Origin: Streptomyces blattellae
GTDB lineage: Bacteria; Actinomycetota; Actinomycetes; Streptomycetales; Streptomycetaceae
Reading direction: 5' to 3'
Length of the DNA stretch: 64,000 nucleotides
Assembly: GCF_009709555.1 (NCBI RefSeq)
Contig: NZ_WJBG01000193.1
Coordinates: 1-64,000, forward strand
This document shows positions 1-9,800 of the stretch, piece by piece. Both the position numbers and the translations under genes were made by a program. A model generated the notes under the pieces. The model ran no database searches, had not been told where the DNA came from, and saw only the letters and a program-made list of their open reading frames with translations. Position 1 is the stretch's first letter, and each line of letters starts with the position of its first letter.

Positions 1-6
1 GGTCGT

Positions 7-1412
7 GTCCCTTCCCGTGGTGTAGCCGATCATCCGGCGGTCGTGTTGGTGGTGTTGGGTAGCGCGGGGGCGCTTTCGGGGCGCTCGGCGGGGTAGAGCT
101 GGTCCATGCTTCCCTCGGGGAGGTAGCGGCGGGGGAAGGCGATCCACTCGTCGTGCAGTTCGAAGAGCACGGCGGTGACCAGCCGTAGGAGCGCGTCATC
201 GTTGGGGAAGACCTGGACGACGTCGGTGCGGCGCTTGACCTCGCGGTTGATCCGCTCCAGCGGGTTGGTGGACTGGATCTTCTTCCAATGTCGCTCCGGG
301 AAGGCGGCGAAGGCGGTCAGGTCGTCCTTCGCTTTCAGCAGCATCTCCTTGACCTTCGGGAACTGCTTGCCGAGCATGTCGGCGACGCTGTCGAGCTGGG
401 TGCGGACCGCGTCGGCGGTGGGCTGAGCGAAGATCGTGCGGATCGTCGCGGCGACCATCTCCGCCGCATCCTTGTTGATCACGCTGAACACGTTGCGCAG
501 GAAGTGAACACGACAGCGCTGGTAGGCGGCCCCGAGCATGACCTTGCGGATGGCCTTGACCAGCCCCAAGTGGTGGTCGCCGATCACGAGCCGGACCCCG
601 GTCAGACCGCGTTCGCGCAGGTGGCGCAGGAACTCGGTCCAGAACACTTCGGTCTCGCTGTCGCCGACCATCACGCCCAGCACCTCCCGGCCGCCGTCCT
701 CGGTGATCCCGGTGGCGATGACCACGGCCCGGGAGACGATCTGGTGCTCGACCCTGGCCTTGCAGTAGGTCGCGTCCAGGTACACGTACGGGAACCGGAG
801 GTGGTCCAGGGGACGGGTACGGAACGCGGTCAGTTGGCCGTCCAGGTCCTGGCAGATCCGTGAGACCTCGCTCTTGGATATCCCGGTGTCCGCGCCGAGG
901 GCCTTGACCAGGTCGTCGACCGACCGCGTGGACACGCCGTGGACGTAGGCCTCCATGATGACCGCATACAGAGCCTGGTCGATGCGGCGGCGTCGCTCCA
1001 GCAGCGCGGGGAAGAAGCTCCCCGACCGCAGCTTGGGGATCGCCAGGTCCAGGTCGCCGGCCTGGGTGCTGATCGTCTTGTCGCGGTGGCCGTTGCGAAG
1101 CGCGGTGCGCGTCTCGGTGTGCTCGTTCCACTCCGCGCCGATCCGGGCTGTGGCCTCGGCCTCGATCAGTTCCTGGAGCATCCGCTCGGCCACACCGCGG
1201 ACGAGTTCGAGCCCGTCCGCCGAACGTAGTGACTCCAACAACCGGAGTAGGTCATGCTGAGACAGGGCCACCCTGCACCTCCCGCGTTGAACTGGCCGTT
1301 CATTACGGAGAGTTGCACGGTGGCCCGCCCTACGGGCAGGGAGCGGAAGCCACGTCGACACACGCCCCCGGCGCACTCCCTAACCGTGATCGGCTACACC
1401 ACGACAAGGGAC
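7..1412 (-). mobile_element. IS256-family insertion sequence
   Basis: The element is bounded by imperfect inverted repeats of about 26 bp. The shared core tgatcggctacaccacg reads out of the left end as its reverse complement at 16-32 and appears directly at 1387-1403. Matching continues outward to positions 7 and 1412 with two mismatches. One transposase gene fills the interior, and its stop codon lies inside the left repeat. The family makes 8-9 bp target duplications. Too little left flank is in the window to test for one. Confidence 0.85.
30..1271 (-). CDS. IS256-family (Mutator/MULE type) transposase
   Basis: This 413-aa DDE transposase catalyses copy-out transposition of the surrounding element. 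The N-terminal region has the IS256 signature around RNGHRDKTISTQAGDLDLAIPK cut short here as NGHRDKTISTQ. The three acidic catalytic residues are visible in YVYLDATYCKAR, LVIGDHHLGL and NPLERINREVKRR, in the expected order and spacing. I chose the GTG at 1271 because a GGGAGG Shine-Dalgarno lies about seven bases upstream and the family alignment begins near there. The frame stays open to 1376, but that extension does not look like transposase. The length fits the family (about 400-415 aa), so the gene appears intact. Confidence 0.9.
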   Translation of the reverse strand: MALSQHDLLRLLESLRSADGLELVRGVAERMLQELIEAEATARIGAEWNEHTETRTALRNGHRDKTISTQAGDLDLAIPKLRSGSFFPALLERRRRIDQALYAVIMEAYVHGVSTRSVDDLVKALGADTGISKSEVSRICQDLDGQLTAFRTRPLDHLRFPYVYLDATYCKARVEHQIVSRAVVIATGITEDGGREVLGVMVGDSETEVFWTEFLRHLRERGLTGVRLVIGDHHLGLVKAIRKVMLGAAYQRCRVHFLRNVFSVINKDAAEMVAATIRTIFAQPTADAVRTQLDSVADMLGKQFPKVKEMLLKAKDDLTAFAAFPERHWKKIQSTNPLERINREVKRRTDVVQVFPNDDALLRLVTAVLFELHDEWIAFPRRYLPEGSMDQLYPAERPESAPALPNTTNTTAG

Positions 1413-1550
1413 GCCATCCGAAGCAGGCTGAACAGTCGGCCGGCCCCACTGCCGCGCACTCTGGGTGAAACGAACGGCCGGCCTCGGAACTTCCAGGCCC
1501 CAAGCCTCCGGGGCCTCTCCTCCCGCAGGCACACACCCGTCGTTGTCAGT

Positions 1551-3034
1551 CACGGCAGCTGTAAGTCTTGATCGTTGAGGCGTCCGTGCAGGTCAGGGTG
1601 GGGGTGGCCGCGGACACGGGAACGGCCACCGTGATCATTGACGTGTGTGAAGACGATCAAGAACCAGGTGGCCGTGGAGGCCACGATAGCCGAGCGGGTC
1701 TGGACGGCGGCGTTCGGGTCGCTGATGGCGGCGGTGGCCGTCTGCTTCCCGCGCCGGGACTCGCGGATGCTGGGCCGGGCGATGACGCAGGGCATGCTGA
1801 TGGAGCTGGAGCGGCGCAACTGCTGGACCCTCGCCGAGGCGCTCGGGCACGACGGGCCGCACCGCCTGCAGCACTTCCTCTCGCGCGGCGCCTGGAACCA
1901 TGACCTGGCCCGCGACCGTCTCGCCGCCTGGGTCGCGGCCGAACTCGCCGACAACGAAGCCGTGCTGATCGTCGACGAGACGGGTGACGAGAAGTCCTCC
2001 ACCGACTGCGTGGGAGCCTCCCACCAGTACTCCGGCGCTCTTGGCGGGGTGGGTCTGTGCCAGGTCGCCGTCCATCTCACCTACGCCTCGCCGCGCGGTC
2101 ACGCCCTGATCGACCGCGAGCTCTACCTGCCCGCCGCCTGGGCCGAAGACGAGGAGCGCAGGCTGCTGCGGCACGTGCCCGACGAGGTCACCTTCGCCAC
2201 CAAGCCTCAGCTGGCCGCCGCCATGCTTCACCGCGCCCGTCAACTCGGCCTTCCCGCCCGCTGGTTCACCGGCGACGAGGTCTACGGCAGCCTGGAGCTG
2301 CGTCGCACCGCCCGCACTCTGGACTTCGACTACGCCCTGGCGGTCAGGGCCGACCATCGCGCGAGCACTGCCGTGGGCCGCTTCAGCGCCACTGAGCTGG
2401 CGGCGAAGGTGCCGGCCAGGGCCTGGATGCGACGACGTACGGGCAACGGCACCAAGGGCGACCGCCACTACGACTGGGCCCTGATCGACGTCCTGGCCGA
2501 CGACGCCCCCGTGGACCGGGACGAGGCCGGGCACGCGTTCCTCGTCGTGCGCCGCCACCGTTACACCCGCGAACTGTCCTTCTACCGCTGCCACTCCACC
2601 ACCCCCGTCAGCCTCGCGGTCCTCGTGAACATCATCTGCACCCGCTGGAAGATCGAGGAGGATTTCCAAGGCGCGAAGGGCCTGGCCGGACTCGACCAGG
2701 GCCAGGTGACCTGCTGGACCTCCTGGATGCGCTGGAGCCTGATCAGCTTGTTCGCCGCCGCCGTCCTCGCCGTCACCCACGCTGCCACCCGCACCGTCGA
2801 GGGAACCGAACACGGCCTTCAACTCGCCCCGGCCAGCTACCGCGAACTCCTGGCCGTCCTGCGGATCACCGCACTCCCCACGCCCCGCCGCGACCTCGAG
2901 CACGTCCTGCACTGGTCCGCCTGGCGCCGTCACCACCGGCACCAGGCTACTGAGGCCCACCGCCGATGGAACAACATCACCGCGGCGGCGACCACATGAC
3001 CAGAGCCAGACGATCAAGACTTACAGCTGCCGTG
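1551..3034 (+). mobile_element. IS701-family insertion sequence with perfect ends and target duplication
   Basis: The ends are a perfect 25-bp inverted repeat at 1551-1575 and 3010-3034, beginning cacggcagctgtaagtcttg. A direct repeat TCAGT flanks the element at 1546-1550 and 3035-3039. This fits a target-site duplication, although family members usually duplicate four bases. Identical termini and flanks point to recent insertion. The right end lies about 150 bp before the start of the DREN-APAZ gene, so the promoter region of that operon may have been changed. Confidence 0.9.
1638..2999 (+). CDS. IS701-family transposase
   Basis: This 453-aa DDE transposase carries the IS701/DDE_5 motifs. 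They are an N-terminal block with LQHFLSRGAWNHD, the first catalytic aspartate in VLIVDETGDEKSS, the second in WFTGDEVYGS, and the distal glutamate region in WKIEEDFQGAKGLAGLDQ. It is full length for the family. The TTG at 1638 is the longest start and a GTG at 1647 is an equally plausible alternative. No strong Shine-Dalgarno separates them. The gene fills the element between its 25-bp ends, and nothing suggests decay. Confidence 0.92.
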   Translation: MTCVKTIKNQVAVEATIAERVWTAAFGSLMAAVAVCFPRRDSRMLGRAMTQGMLMELERRNCWTLAEALGHDGPHRLQHFLSRGAWNHDLARDRLAAWVAAELADNEAVLIVDETGDEKSSTDCVGASHQYSGALGGVGLCQVAVHLTYASPRGHALIDRELYLPAAWAEDEERRLLRHVPDEVTFATKPQLAAAMLHRARQLGLPARWFTGDEVYGSLELRRTARTLDFDYALAVRADHRASTAVGRFSATELAAKVPARAWMRRRTGNGTKGDRHYDWALIDVLADDAPVDRDEAGHAFLVVRRHRYTRELSFYRCHSTTPVSLAVLVNIICTRWKIEEDFQGAKGLAGLDQGQVTCWTSWMRWSLISLFAAAVLAVTHAATRTVEGTEHGLQLAPASYRELLAVLRITALPTPRRDLEHVLHWSAWRRHHRHQATEAHRRWNNITAAATT

Positions 3035-3186
3035 TCAGTGGTCCCTCATATCCTGAGTTGACTCGGACCACGCGGGAACGACGGAGGATCACTGCATGGG
3101 GTGGGACAACAGCACGCGACGTCGGCCTCTCAGATTCAGTCAGACTGCGAGGCGTAAGTCTGCAGTCTTCTCGGATCACTGAGCAG

Positions 3187-4500
3187 ATGCCGAAGCGCAG
3201 CGTCCAGCAGCGGGCTGGGTACCGGGGCGAGGCATTCGTCGACAAGGCCGTCTCCGACGCCGGCCACGTGTGGAACGACACCAAACGTGACTTCGCCGTC
3301 GACGGTCAGATCGAGTTCGTGGACTCCGACCTGGAAGTCACCGGCGTCGCCGTCCTGGCCCAGGTGAAGGCCACAGAAGCCGGATTTCGGGGCGAGACCG
3401 ACACCGGATTCAAGTTCCCGTGCAAGGCCGACCACATCGACTACTGGCTTCGGTTGGGCCGACCGGTCGTGCTCATCTGCGTCGACCTGCGCATCCAACA
3501 GGCATGGTGGAAGCGCGTCGACACCTGGTTCGCCGACGCTGAACGCAAGGCACGGCGCGTCGTTCAATTCGACAAGACCGCGGACCGCTTCGACCCCGAT
3601 GCCTTCAGCCAACTGTCAGCCATGGGCGTGCCGGCCGGCGAGCCGCTGCCACGGCTCGAAGGAAGCGAGCAGTTGGTCTCGAACCTCCTTACCGTCGAGG
3701 GCTTCGCTCCGCTCATCTACGAAGCGTCCACCCCCTGTCGTGACCGCGGCGATGCCTGGGAACGGATGCGCTCGAACGGCAACCAGTTCGAGAGCGGCTT
3801 CGTCCTGGCTGCCGGACGGATCTTCTCACTGTGCCGACTGGACGAGGGCCCGCTCGCCGTGCTGTGCGACGGGCCGGTCACCTCCATCCCGACTCAGGAA
3901 TGGGCGACCGCTGAGGACCCCGACCTGCAACGCCGCTTCGTCTCCCTGTTGAACTTCACTCTGCGCTCCGCCCACCATCCCGAACTGGTCTGGCATCCCA
4001 CGAAGAAGGTCGTCTACATGCAGGCCCCGCCGGACCGGTCTCACCGGAAGATCAAAGGCCGCTACCGCGGCAGCCGCGGACGCACCTTCTTCACCCCGTA
4101 CTTCGGCAAGGACGACACAACCAAGATCAATTTCTGTCGTCACTACGCTGCTGGCCTGTACTTCCGGCGCTGGGGAGGGCAGTGGTACCTGGAGATCAAC
4201 CCCACCTACCACTTCACCATCGACGGCCAGCGCGACTCGCTGTACGACGCCGAGTACGTCCAGAAAATCAAGCGGCTGGAACGCAACAACGCCGTCTATC
4301 AGCTCGTACGCGCCTGGGCCGACTATCTGCAGGGCGAGGACACCCTGTTCAGGAGCCGTGATGAGCGCATCCGATTCGGCCAGCTCTTGAAGCTCGAATG
4401 TGATGCCGCCATCGACGAAAGCGTCTGGATTCCGCAAGAGCCCGCGCCGAAGCCGAGCGTGCATGGGCTGGCCGAGGGACTGTGGGAGCTGCCGCAATGA
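3187..4500 (+). CDS. DUF4365 (DREN) nuclease-APAZ protein of a short Argonaute (SPARDA-type) system
   Basis: This 437-aa protein has an N-terminal PD-(D/E)XK nuclease of the DUF4365 type. Candidate active-site residues are D39 (in FAVDGQIEF), Q59 and K61 (in LAQVKA). The C-terminal 230 or so residues look like the APAZ domain that partners short Argonautes, with FFTPYF, a block around YFRRWGGQWYLEINPTYHFT, and IKRLERNNAVYQLVRAWADYL. In known SPARDA systems this subunit forms a heterodimer with short pAgo and becomes a collateral nuclease after guide-directed target recognition. The ATG at 3187 is chosen because homology begins there; the frame is open further upstream. Its TGA overlaps the next ATG by four bases (ATGA), so the genes are translationally coupled. 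The family assignment is from motifs only. Confidence 0.82.
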   Translation: MPKRSVQQRAGYRGEAFVDKAVSDAGHVWNDTKRDFAVDGQIEFVDSDLEVTGVAVLAQVKATEAGFRGETDTGFKFPCKADHIDYWLRLGRPVVLICVDLRIQQAWWKRVDTWFADAERKARRVVQFDKTADRFDPDAFSQLSAMGVPAGEPLPRLEGSEQLVSNLLTVEGFAPLIYEASTPCRDRGDAWERMRSNGNQFESGFVLAAGRIFSLCRLDEGPLAVLCDGPVTSIPTQEWATAEDPDLQRRFVSLLNFTLRSAHHPELVWHPTKKVVYMQAPPDRSHRKIKGRYRGSRGRTFFTPYFGKDDTTKINFCRHYAAGLYFRRWGGQWYLEINPTYHFTIDGQRDSLYDAEYVQKIKRLERNNAVYQLVRAWADYLQGEDTLFRSRDERIRFGQLLKLECDAAIDESVWIPQEPAPKPSVHGLAEGLWELPQ

Positions 4501-5102
4501 AAGCACCGGTGCTGCACGAGCCGGAACTGGAGTTCCGGGCCGGAAACCGCCACATCGATCCCCGCTACGGCATCAGCGTGTTCGGCCCGGCCGACGCCGA
4601 CTCCCCTACCGGACCCCGTCAGATCCCCATCGCCCTGGTCGGCCCCGCCCGTGCGGTGGACGGCATCCGGAGCTGGCTGCGTCGCTGCCAGGACCACATC
4701 GAAGCCAAGGAGACGAAACCCGGGCAGGAGAACCTTCACCAGCCCTTCCCTGGCTTCAGCTCCGACTCCCCGTTCGGCGCCGAGCTGGTCTTCGACGACG
4801 CCCTCGTCCGCGAGATCCCCGAACGCCAGTTGCGCCGCCTGGCCCGCGCCGACACCGTCTCCGCCACCGCCGACGCGGTCGAGATCTACGCCGACGCCGC
4901 CCGGTCTCTGGCCGAGACCGGGCGCTGCCGGGTCATCATCTGCGCCCGCCCTGAAGAACTCCAGGACAGAGAAGACCATCCCCCGTCGGAGGAGGCGGCG
5001 CCTGACCACGAGGAGGGACAGGACGAGCGAGAGGCCGGAGCCGATTTCCACGACCAGCTCAAAGCCACCGCGCTCACGCTGTCAGCCCCCCCCTGCAGCT
5101 GA
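4497..5102 (+). CDS. Short prokaryotic Argonaute, MID-domain half (frameshifted)
   Basis: This 201-aa frame is the N-terminal half of a short pAgo. It opens in the usual way (LHEPELEFRAGNRHIDPRYG, then ISVFGPAD) and continues through IALVG, FPGF and VEIYADAARSLAETG to VIICARPEEL. The MID domain binds the 5' end of the guide. The frame ends within a few codons of FHDQLKA, where family members normally run straight into the PIWI domain. The break lies in a run of eight C residues at 5086-5093. One more C would give a continuous reading through PPLQLMRKETW into the next frame. The TGA overlaps the next ATG as TGATG, so the two halves could also be made as coupled separate proteins. Confidence 0.8.
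   Translation: MKAPVLHEPELEFRAGNRHIDPRYGISVFGPADADSPTGPRQIPIALVGPARAVDGIRSWLRRCQDHIEAKETKPGQENLHQPFPGFSSDSPFGAELVFDDALVREIPERQLRRLARADTVSATADAVEIYADAARSLAETGRCRVIICARPEELQDREDHPPSEEAAPDHEEGQDEREAGADFHDQLKATALTLSAPPCS
5086..5093 (+). other. C8 homopolymer at the frameshift point of the short pAgo gene
   Basis: Eight consecutive C residues mark where the MID and PIWI reading frames of the Argonaute diverge. With eight C the upstream frame stops at 5100-5102. With nine C, or a -1 ribosomal slip on this tract, the protein would read ...LSAPPLQLMRKETW and continue into PIWI. Homopolymer length change is a common route to phase variation and a common sequencing error. Sequence alone cannot separate these from a fixed mutation. 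Confidence 0.8.
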
Positions 5103-5950
5103 TGCGCAAGGAGACCTGGACCGGGATCCCAACCAGGACCAGCGGGCAGACCACCCGTCCGCTGCAGGACGAAGCCACCCGGGCCTGGAACCTGCACTCC
5201 GCCCTGTACTACAAGGCCGGCGGGACTCCCTGGCGCATGCAGCGCCACAGCTCCGACCTGGCCACCTGCTACGTCGGAGTCAGCTTCTACCGCACAGCGA
5301 ACGGAAACGAGCTGCACACCGCCGTCGCCCAGGTGTTCAACGAACGCGGCGACGGCGTCGTCGTCCGCGGCGGCACCGCGCAGATCTCCAAGACCGACCG
5401 CCAGCCCCACCTGACACTCTCCGACGCCCGGCAACTGCTGCTGGACGCCCTGGCCGAATACCGCACCACCCACGGCCACCAGCCTGCACGCATCGTCGTA
5501 CACAAGACCTCGAACTTCACCACAGGTGAGATCGACGGCTTCCACGAGGCAGCAGACCTGCGCGACATCGACCATGTCGACCTGCTGTGGATCCAGCGGC
5601 GCGGCGCCCCGCGCCTGTACCGCACCGGCCAACTCCCATCGCTGCGCGGCACCAGCCTCCGACTGGACGCCCGTTCCCTGCTCCTGTACACCCGCGGCTC
5701 AGTGCCGTACTTCCGGACCTACCCCGGGCTGTACGTCCCCCAGCCACTGCTGATCCGGCCCGCAACACACGGCACGGATCTGCTGACCGCCAGCACCGAC
5801 ATCCTCGCCCTGACCAAGATGAACTGGAACAACGCCCAACTCGACGAACGCGACCCCCTCACCCTGCGCACCGCCTACCGAGTCGGTTCCATCCTCAAAC
5901 ACGTCCCACCCGATGCCCGCATCGCCACCCGCTACGCCTACTACATGTAG
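5102..5950 (+). CDS. Short prokaryotic Argonaute, PIWI-domain half (frameshifted)
   Basis: This 282-aa frame is the C-terminal half of the same Argonaute. Recognisable PIWI blocks are LQDEATRAWNLHSALYYKAG with PWRM after it, CYVGVSFYR, IVVHKTSNFTTGEIDGF, DLLWIQRRGAPRLYR, LLYTRGSVPYFRTYPG and LTKMNWNNAQ. The catalytic DEDX tetrad of active Argonautes is not evident, for instance VSFYR stands where slicers have an aspartate. This is normal for short pAgos, which act as sensors and leave cleavage to the APAZ-linked nuclease. The combined length of the two halves, about 485 aa, matches a complete short pAgo. The local ATG overlaps the stop of the upstream half, so expression as a split PIWI subunit is possible. 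Confidence 0.8.
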   Translation: MRKETWTGIPTRTSGQTTRPLQDEATRAWNLHSALYYKAGGTPWRMQRHSSDLATCYVGVSFYRTANGNELHTAVAQVFNERGDGVVVRGGTAQISKTDRQPHLTLSDARQLLLDALAEYRTTHGHQPARIVVHKTSNFTTGEIDGFHEAADLRDIDHVDLLWIQRRGAPRLYRTGQLPSLRGTSLRLDARSLLLYTRGSVPYFRTYPGLYVPQPLLIRPATHGTDLLTASTDILALTKMNWNNAQLDERDPLTLRTAYRVGSILKHVPPDARIATRYAYYM

Positions 5951-6879
5951 GCAAAGGCGTCCCCACCAGTCAGACCTCTCAACAGCGGCTTCGCGGCGCG
6001 GCACGTCTATGGGGGCTTCGGCCTGCCAGGGTGCCGCATTCAGGCTGGATTTCACGCTCACCCCGCCCTCCGGGGCGGGGTGAACACGTACAGATCATGG
6101 AGGCCGTCAGGGAGCGATACCGGGGCCGTCGGCCTGTGCGCAGGAAGCGATGTCCTCGGCGGCGTCAGGGTCGTGAACAAAGCCGAGACCGGAGGGACGC
6201 ACCGACTTCCGTCTCGGTGATCTACGGCGTTGGCGGGTCGACACGAGGCCGGACCTTCAACGTCACCGGACGGCTCGCCCAGGAGACCACGCTGCGCTCA
6301 CCCCCGTCGCTCATCTCACCGCCGTCAACCACAGCCTCGCCGAACTCCGCAACACCCTCAGCCACTACGCCGACCAGGACGTACGCAATGTACGACGCGG
6401 CCGAGCGCACGTTCGTCACCGCTGATCGCCGATACCTCAACGGCGAGTCTTTGCCAGTAACTGATCATGACGTTGCGTGATTGATCAGATGGTGCGGTCG
6501 TACTCAAGCTAGACGAGGGCTGCGGCCCACGACATGCCTCACGGCGACATATCGCCCTCGCCCTCGATGGCTGGCTGCGCGCCAAGGGCTACCCACCTGT
6601 TCTGACGCCGGAGGAGCCGGTGGGCAACCTTTCGCCATGCGGCATCAGCGCACGGTAGCTGCACAATGATGGAAGCTTGACGCAGTTTTTCTCTGCGCAC
6701 TCGGCCCGATTGGATTGCACGTTGACGTCGTCAACAGGTCGCACGGGTGGCTGCCTCGGCCTGTTTCGTGTACGATGCCCGAGCCGAAGGTGTTTCCTGG
6801 CCACACAGGGCGCCCGGAGCCGCCGTGGGGAGTCCCGCGCGCCCGATGGGGTCGCGGGAAGAAGGCAGAGGAGTGGGCC
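5951..6879. other. Intergenic region between SPARDA and DISARM-like operons
   Basis: I see no convincing complete gene here. A GC-rich hairpin (6058-6083) could end the Argonaute transcript. Short plus-strand frames around 6310-6430 and 6480-6650 have coding-like composition but match no family I recognise and may be remnants of lost genes. The reading frame of the large kinase-helicase gene is open back to 6715, but its Shine-Dalgarno and domain boundary favour a start at 6880. Confidence 0.5.
6058..6083 (+). terminator. Hairpin downstream of the Argonaute operon
   Basis: A perfect 11-bp stem, tcaccccgccc with its complement gggcggggtga, closes on a four-base tccg loop. It lies 108 bases after the pAgo stop. 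No T-run follows, as is usual for actinobacterial terminators. Confidence 0.55.
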
Positions 6880-9800
6880 GTGGAACGGGAGACGATCGCC
6901 GGTCGGTTTCGACTGCTGGGGGCGATTGACTCGGGCAACATGGGTGAGGTCCACCGGGCCGAGGACCTGCAGGTGGCCGAGGCAGGCGCCGACCGGATCG
7001 TTGCCGTGAAGCTCATTCTGCGCCGTCGGTCGGGCGCGCACGTCAGCACCGGGGCGGACGACAAGACGGTGCAGCGTTTCGCTCGCGAAGTGCGCATCAT
7101 GGGCATGCTCAAGCACCCCAACCTGCCCCGGACGATCGACGGCGGTGTGGACCGCGCCGACGGTACGGAACCCGATCTGCCCTACCTGGCCATGGAGTTC
7201 CTGGACGGCCATCCGCTCGCCGACCTCGTCATCGAGGAGCCCCAGCTGCCCGTGCCCTGGGTGGCCGCCATCGGCGTGCAGATGGCCGACGGGCTGGCCG
7301 CCGCCCACGCCGTGGAGGTGGTCCACCGGGACCTGAAGCCCCGCAACGTCATGCTGACGCGCGGCGGGCTGGTGAAGGTCCTGGACTTCGGCATGGGCCG
7401 CATCGTCGACGACCCCGACGGCACCCAGCTCACCAGCACGGGCGTCACCGTCGGCACCGCCCGCTACATGGCGCCCGAGCAGTTCCAGGGAAAGCTGGTC
7501 ACGCAGGCCGCCGACCTCTACGCCCTGGGCTGCGTGTTGTACGAGATGCTGGTGGGCGTCCCGCCCTTTGTCGGGGAGTCCGCGTACGAGCTCGGCGAGA
7601 AGCACGTCCACGAGCCGCCGACCCCGGTGCGTCTGATCCGCTCCGACATGCCGGAACCGCTGGCACGGCTGGTCGACCGGCTGCTCGCGAAGGACCCGGC
7701 CGACCGCCCCGCCGACGCGGTCGCGGTGCGAGAGGCGCTGTTGCCCTTCGTGGTCGAGGACGCCACACTGCCCGCCTGGGGCGAGTTCGATCCCGTGTGT
7801 CGTCTCCTGGAGATGCGTTCCGAGGGCCCGGCCCCCGCCGCTCTGCCCGAGCAGGGCCGCTCCCCGTCAGCTCCGTCCCGCGAGCCGCGCCAGTCGGCCG
7901 GTGACGGCATGGACGTCTTCGGTGTCCACCGCAAACTCATCGACGACTACCGCGACTTCACCGAGGGCGGCACGGTGATCCGCGACGACCGGATCGCGGC
8001 GTTCGTCGAGGACGACCTGAACGCCAAGTCCCAGTGGCCCGACCCGTGGCTATCATTGAACCCCTTCTTCGCCTCTGCCGGCACCGTCGCCGAACTGGCC
8101 ACCCGGGAGGTGCTGCACCCGGAGTGCGCGCGGATCTTCCAGGCGGGGAAGACGCACGGGGGCACCGTCTGTGACGGCCGTCCGCTCACCCTGCACCGGC
8201 ACCAGCGCGAGGCCGTCGACGCCGCTCGCACGGGAGTCTCGTACGTCCTGACCACCGGAACCGGCTCCGGCAAGTCCCTGTCCTACATCGTGCCGATCGT
8301 CGACAAGGTGCTCCGGGAGCGCGAGGCCGAGGGCCCCGCCGCCCGCAAGCGGGTACGGGCGATCATCGTCTACCCGATGAACGCCCTCGCCAACAGCCAG
8401 CTGAAGGAGCTGGAGAAGTACCTGCGCGACGGGTACGGCGCCGGGCGTGAACCGGTCACCTTCGCTCGCTACACCGGTCAGGAGGACGACACCCGGCGCC
8501 GCGAGATCCGCGACAACCCACCGGACATCCTGCTCACGAACTACGTGATGCTGGAGCTGATGCTCACCCGGCCGGACGACCGCAAGAGCCTCATCTCGAT
8601 GGCGGAGGGGCTGGAGTTCCTCGTCCTGGACGAGCTGCACACCTACCGCGGCAGGCAAGGCGCGGACGTGGCGCTGCTCGTCCGGCGTGTCCGTCAGGCG
8701 TGCCGGGCCGACCGGCTCCAGTGCGTCGGCACCTCGGCGACCATGTCGACGGAGGGCACGTGGGAGGACCAGCGGCAGGTCGTCGCCGAGGTGGCCTCGA
8801 AGCTGTTCGGTACCACCGTCCGGCCCGAGCACGTCATCGGTGAGACGCTGGTCCGGGCCACCAACCCCGCCCCCGACGCGGTCCCGGCGGAGCGGCTCAC
8901 GGCTCCGACCGCCCCGCGCGCGTACGCCGACCTGGTCCGCGACCCGCTGGCCCGCTGGATCGAGACGCGCTTCGGCCTGGCCGAGGACGAGGTGACCGGC
9001 CGCCTGGTGCGGCAGAAGCCCGCGAAGATCGAGGACGCCGCCGCGGAACTCGCCGAGGTGAGCGGCGTACCGGTGGACCGGTGTGCACAGGCCCTCCGCG
9101 ACACGCTGGAGGCAGGGTCCCAGGCCCGTCATCCGGTCACCGAACGCCCGCTGTTCGCGTTCCGGCTGCACCAGTTCCTCTCCAAGAGCGACACCGTGTA
9201 CGTCACCCTGGAGGACAAGGTGAGCCGCCACCTCACCCGCGACTACCAGCGCGTCCAGCCCGACAGCGGCGGCAAGCTGCTGATGCCGCTCGCTTTCTGC
9301 CGCGAGTGCGGCCAGGAGTACCTGACCGTGTGGCGGACGGAGAAGGACCGCGAGGTCCGCTACGAGCCCCGCCGGGACACCGCCGCCACCGGCGGCCGCC
9401 AGGGCGACGGATACCTCTATGTCGACCCCGACCGCCCGTGGCCGCTCAATCCGGACGAGGCGATCGCCGACCGCCGGCTGCCCGAGTCCTGGCTGGAGAT
9501 CGACGACCGCGGCCAGGAGACCATCAAGAAGTCCTACCGGGACCGTGTCCCGCGCGCGGTCAGAGTCGACCCGTACGGCGCCGAGGGCCGCGGAGAGCTG
9601 CACGCCGCCTTCATCCCCTCCCCGTTCCTGTTCTGCCTGCACTGCGGTGTCGCCTACGAACAGACGCGCGGCAAGGACTTCGCCAAGCTGGCCACCCTGG
9701 ACCAGGAGGGCCGCTCCTCGGCGACCTCCCTCATCTCCGCGTCCGTGGTCCGCTCCCTGAAGGCGGTTCCCCCTGAGGCGCTCGACAAGGCGGCGCGCAA

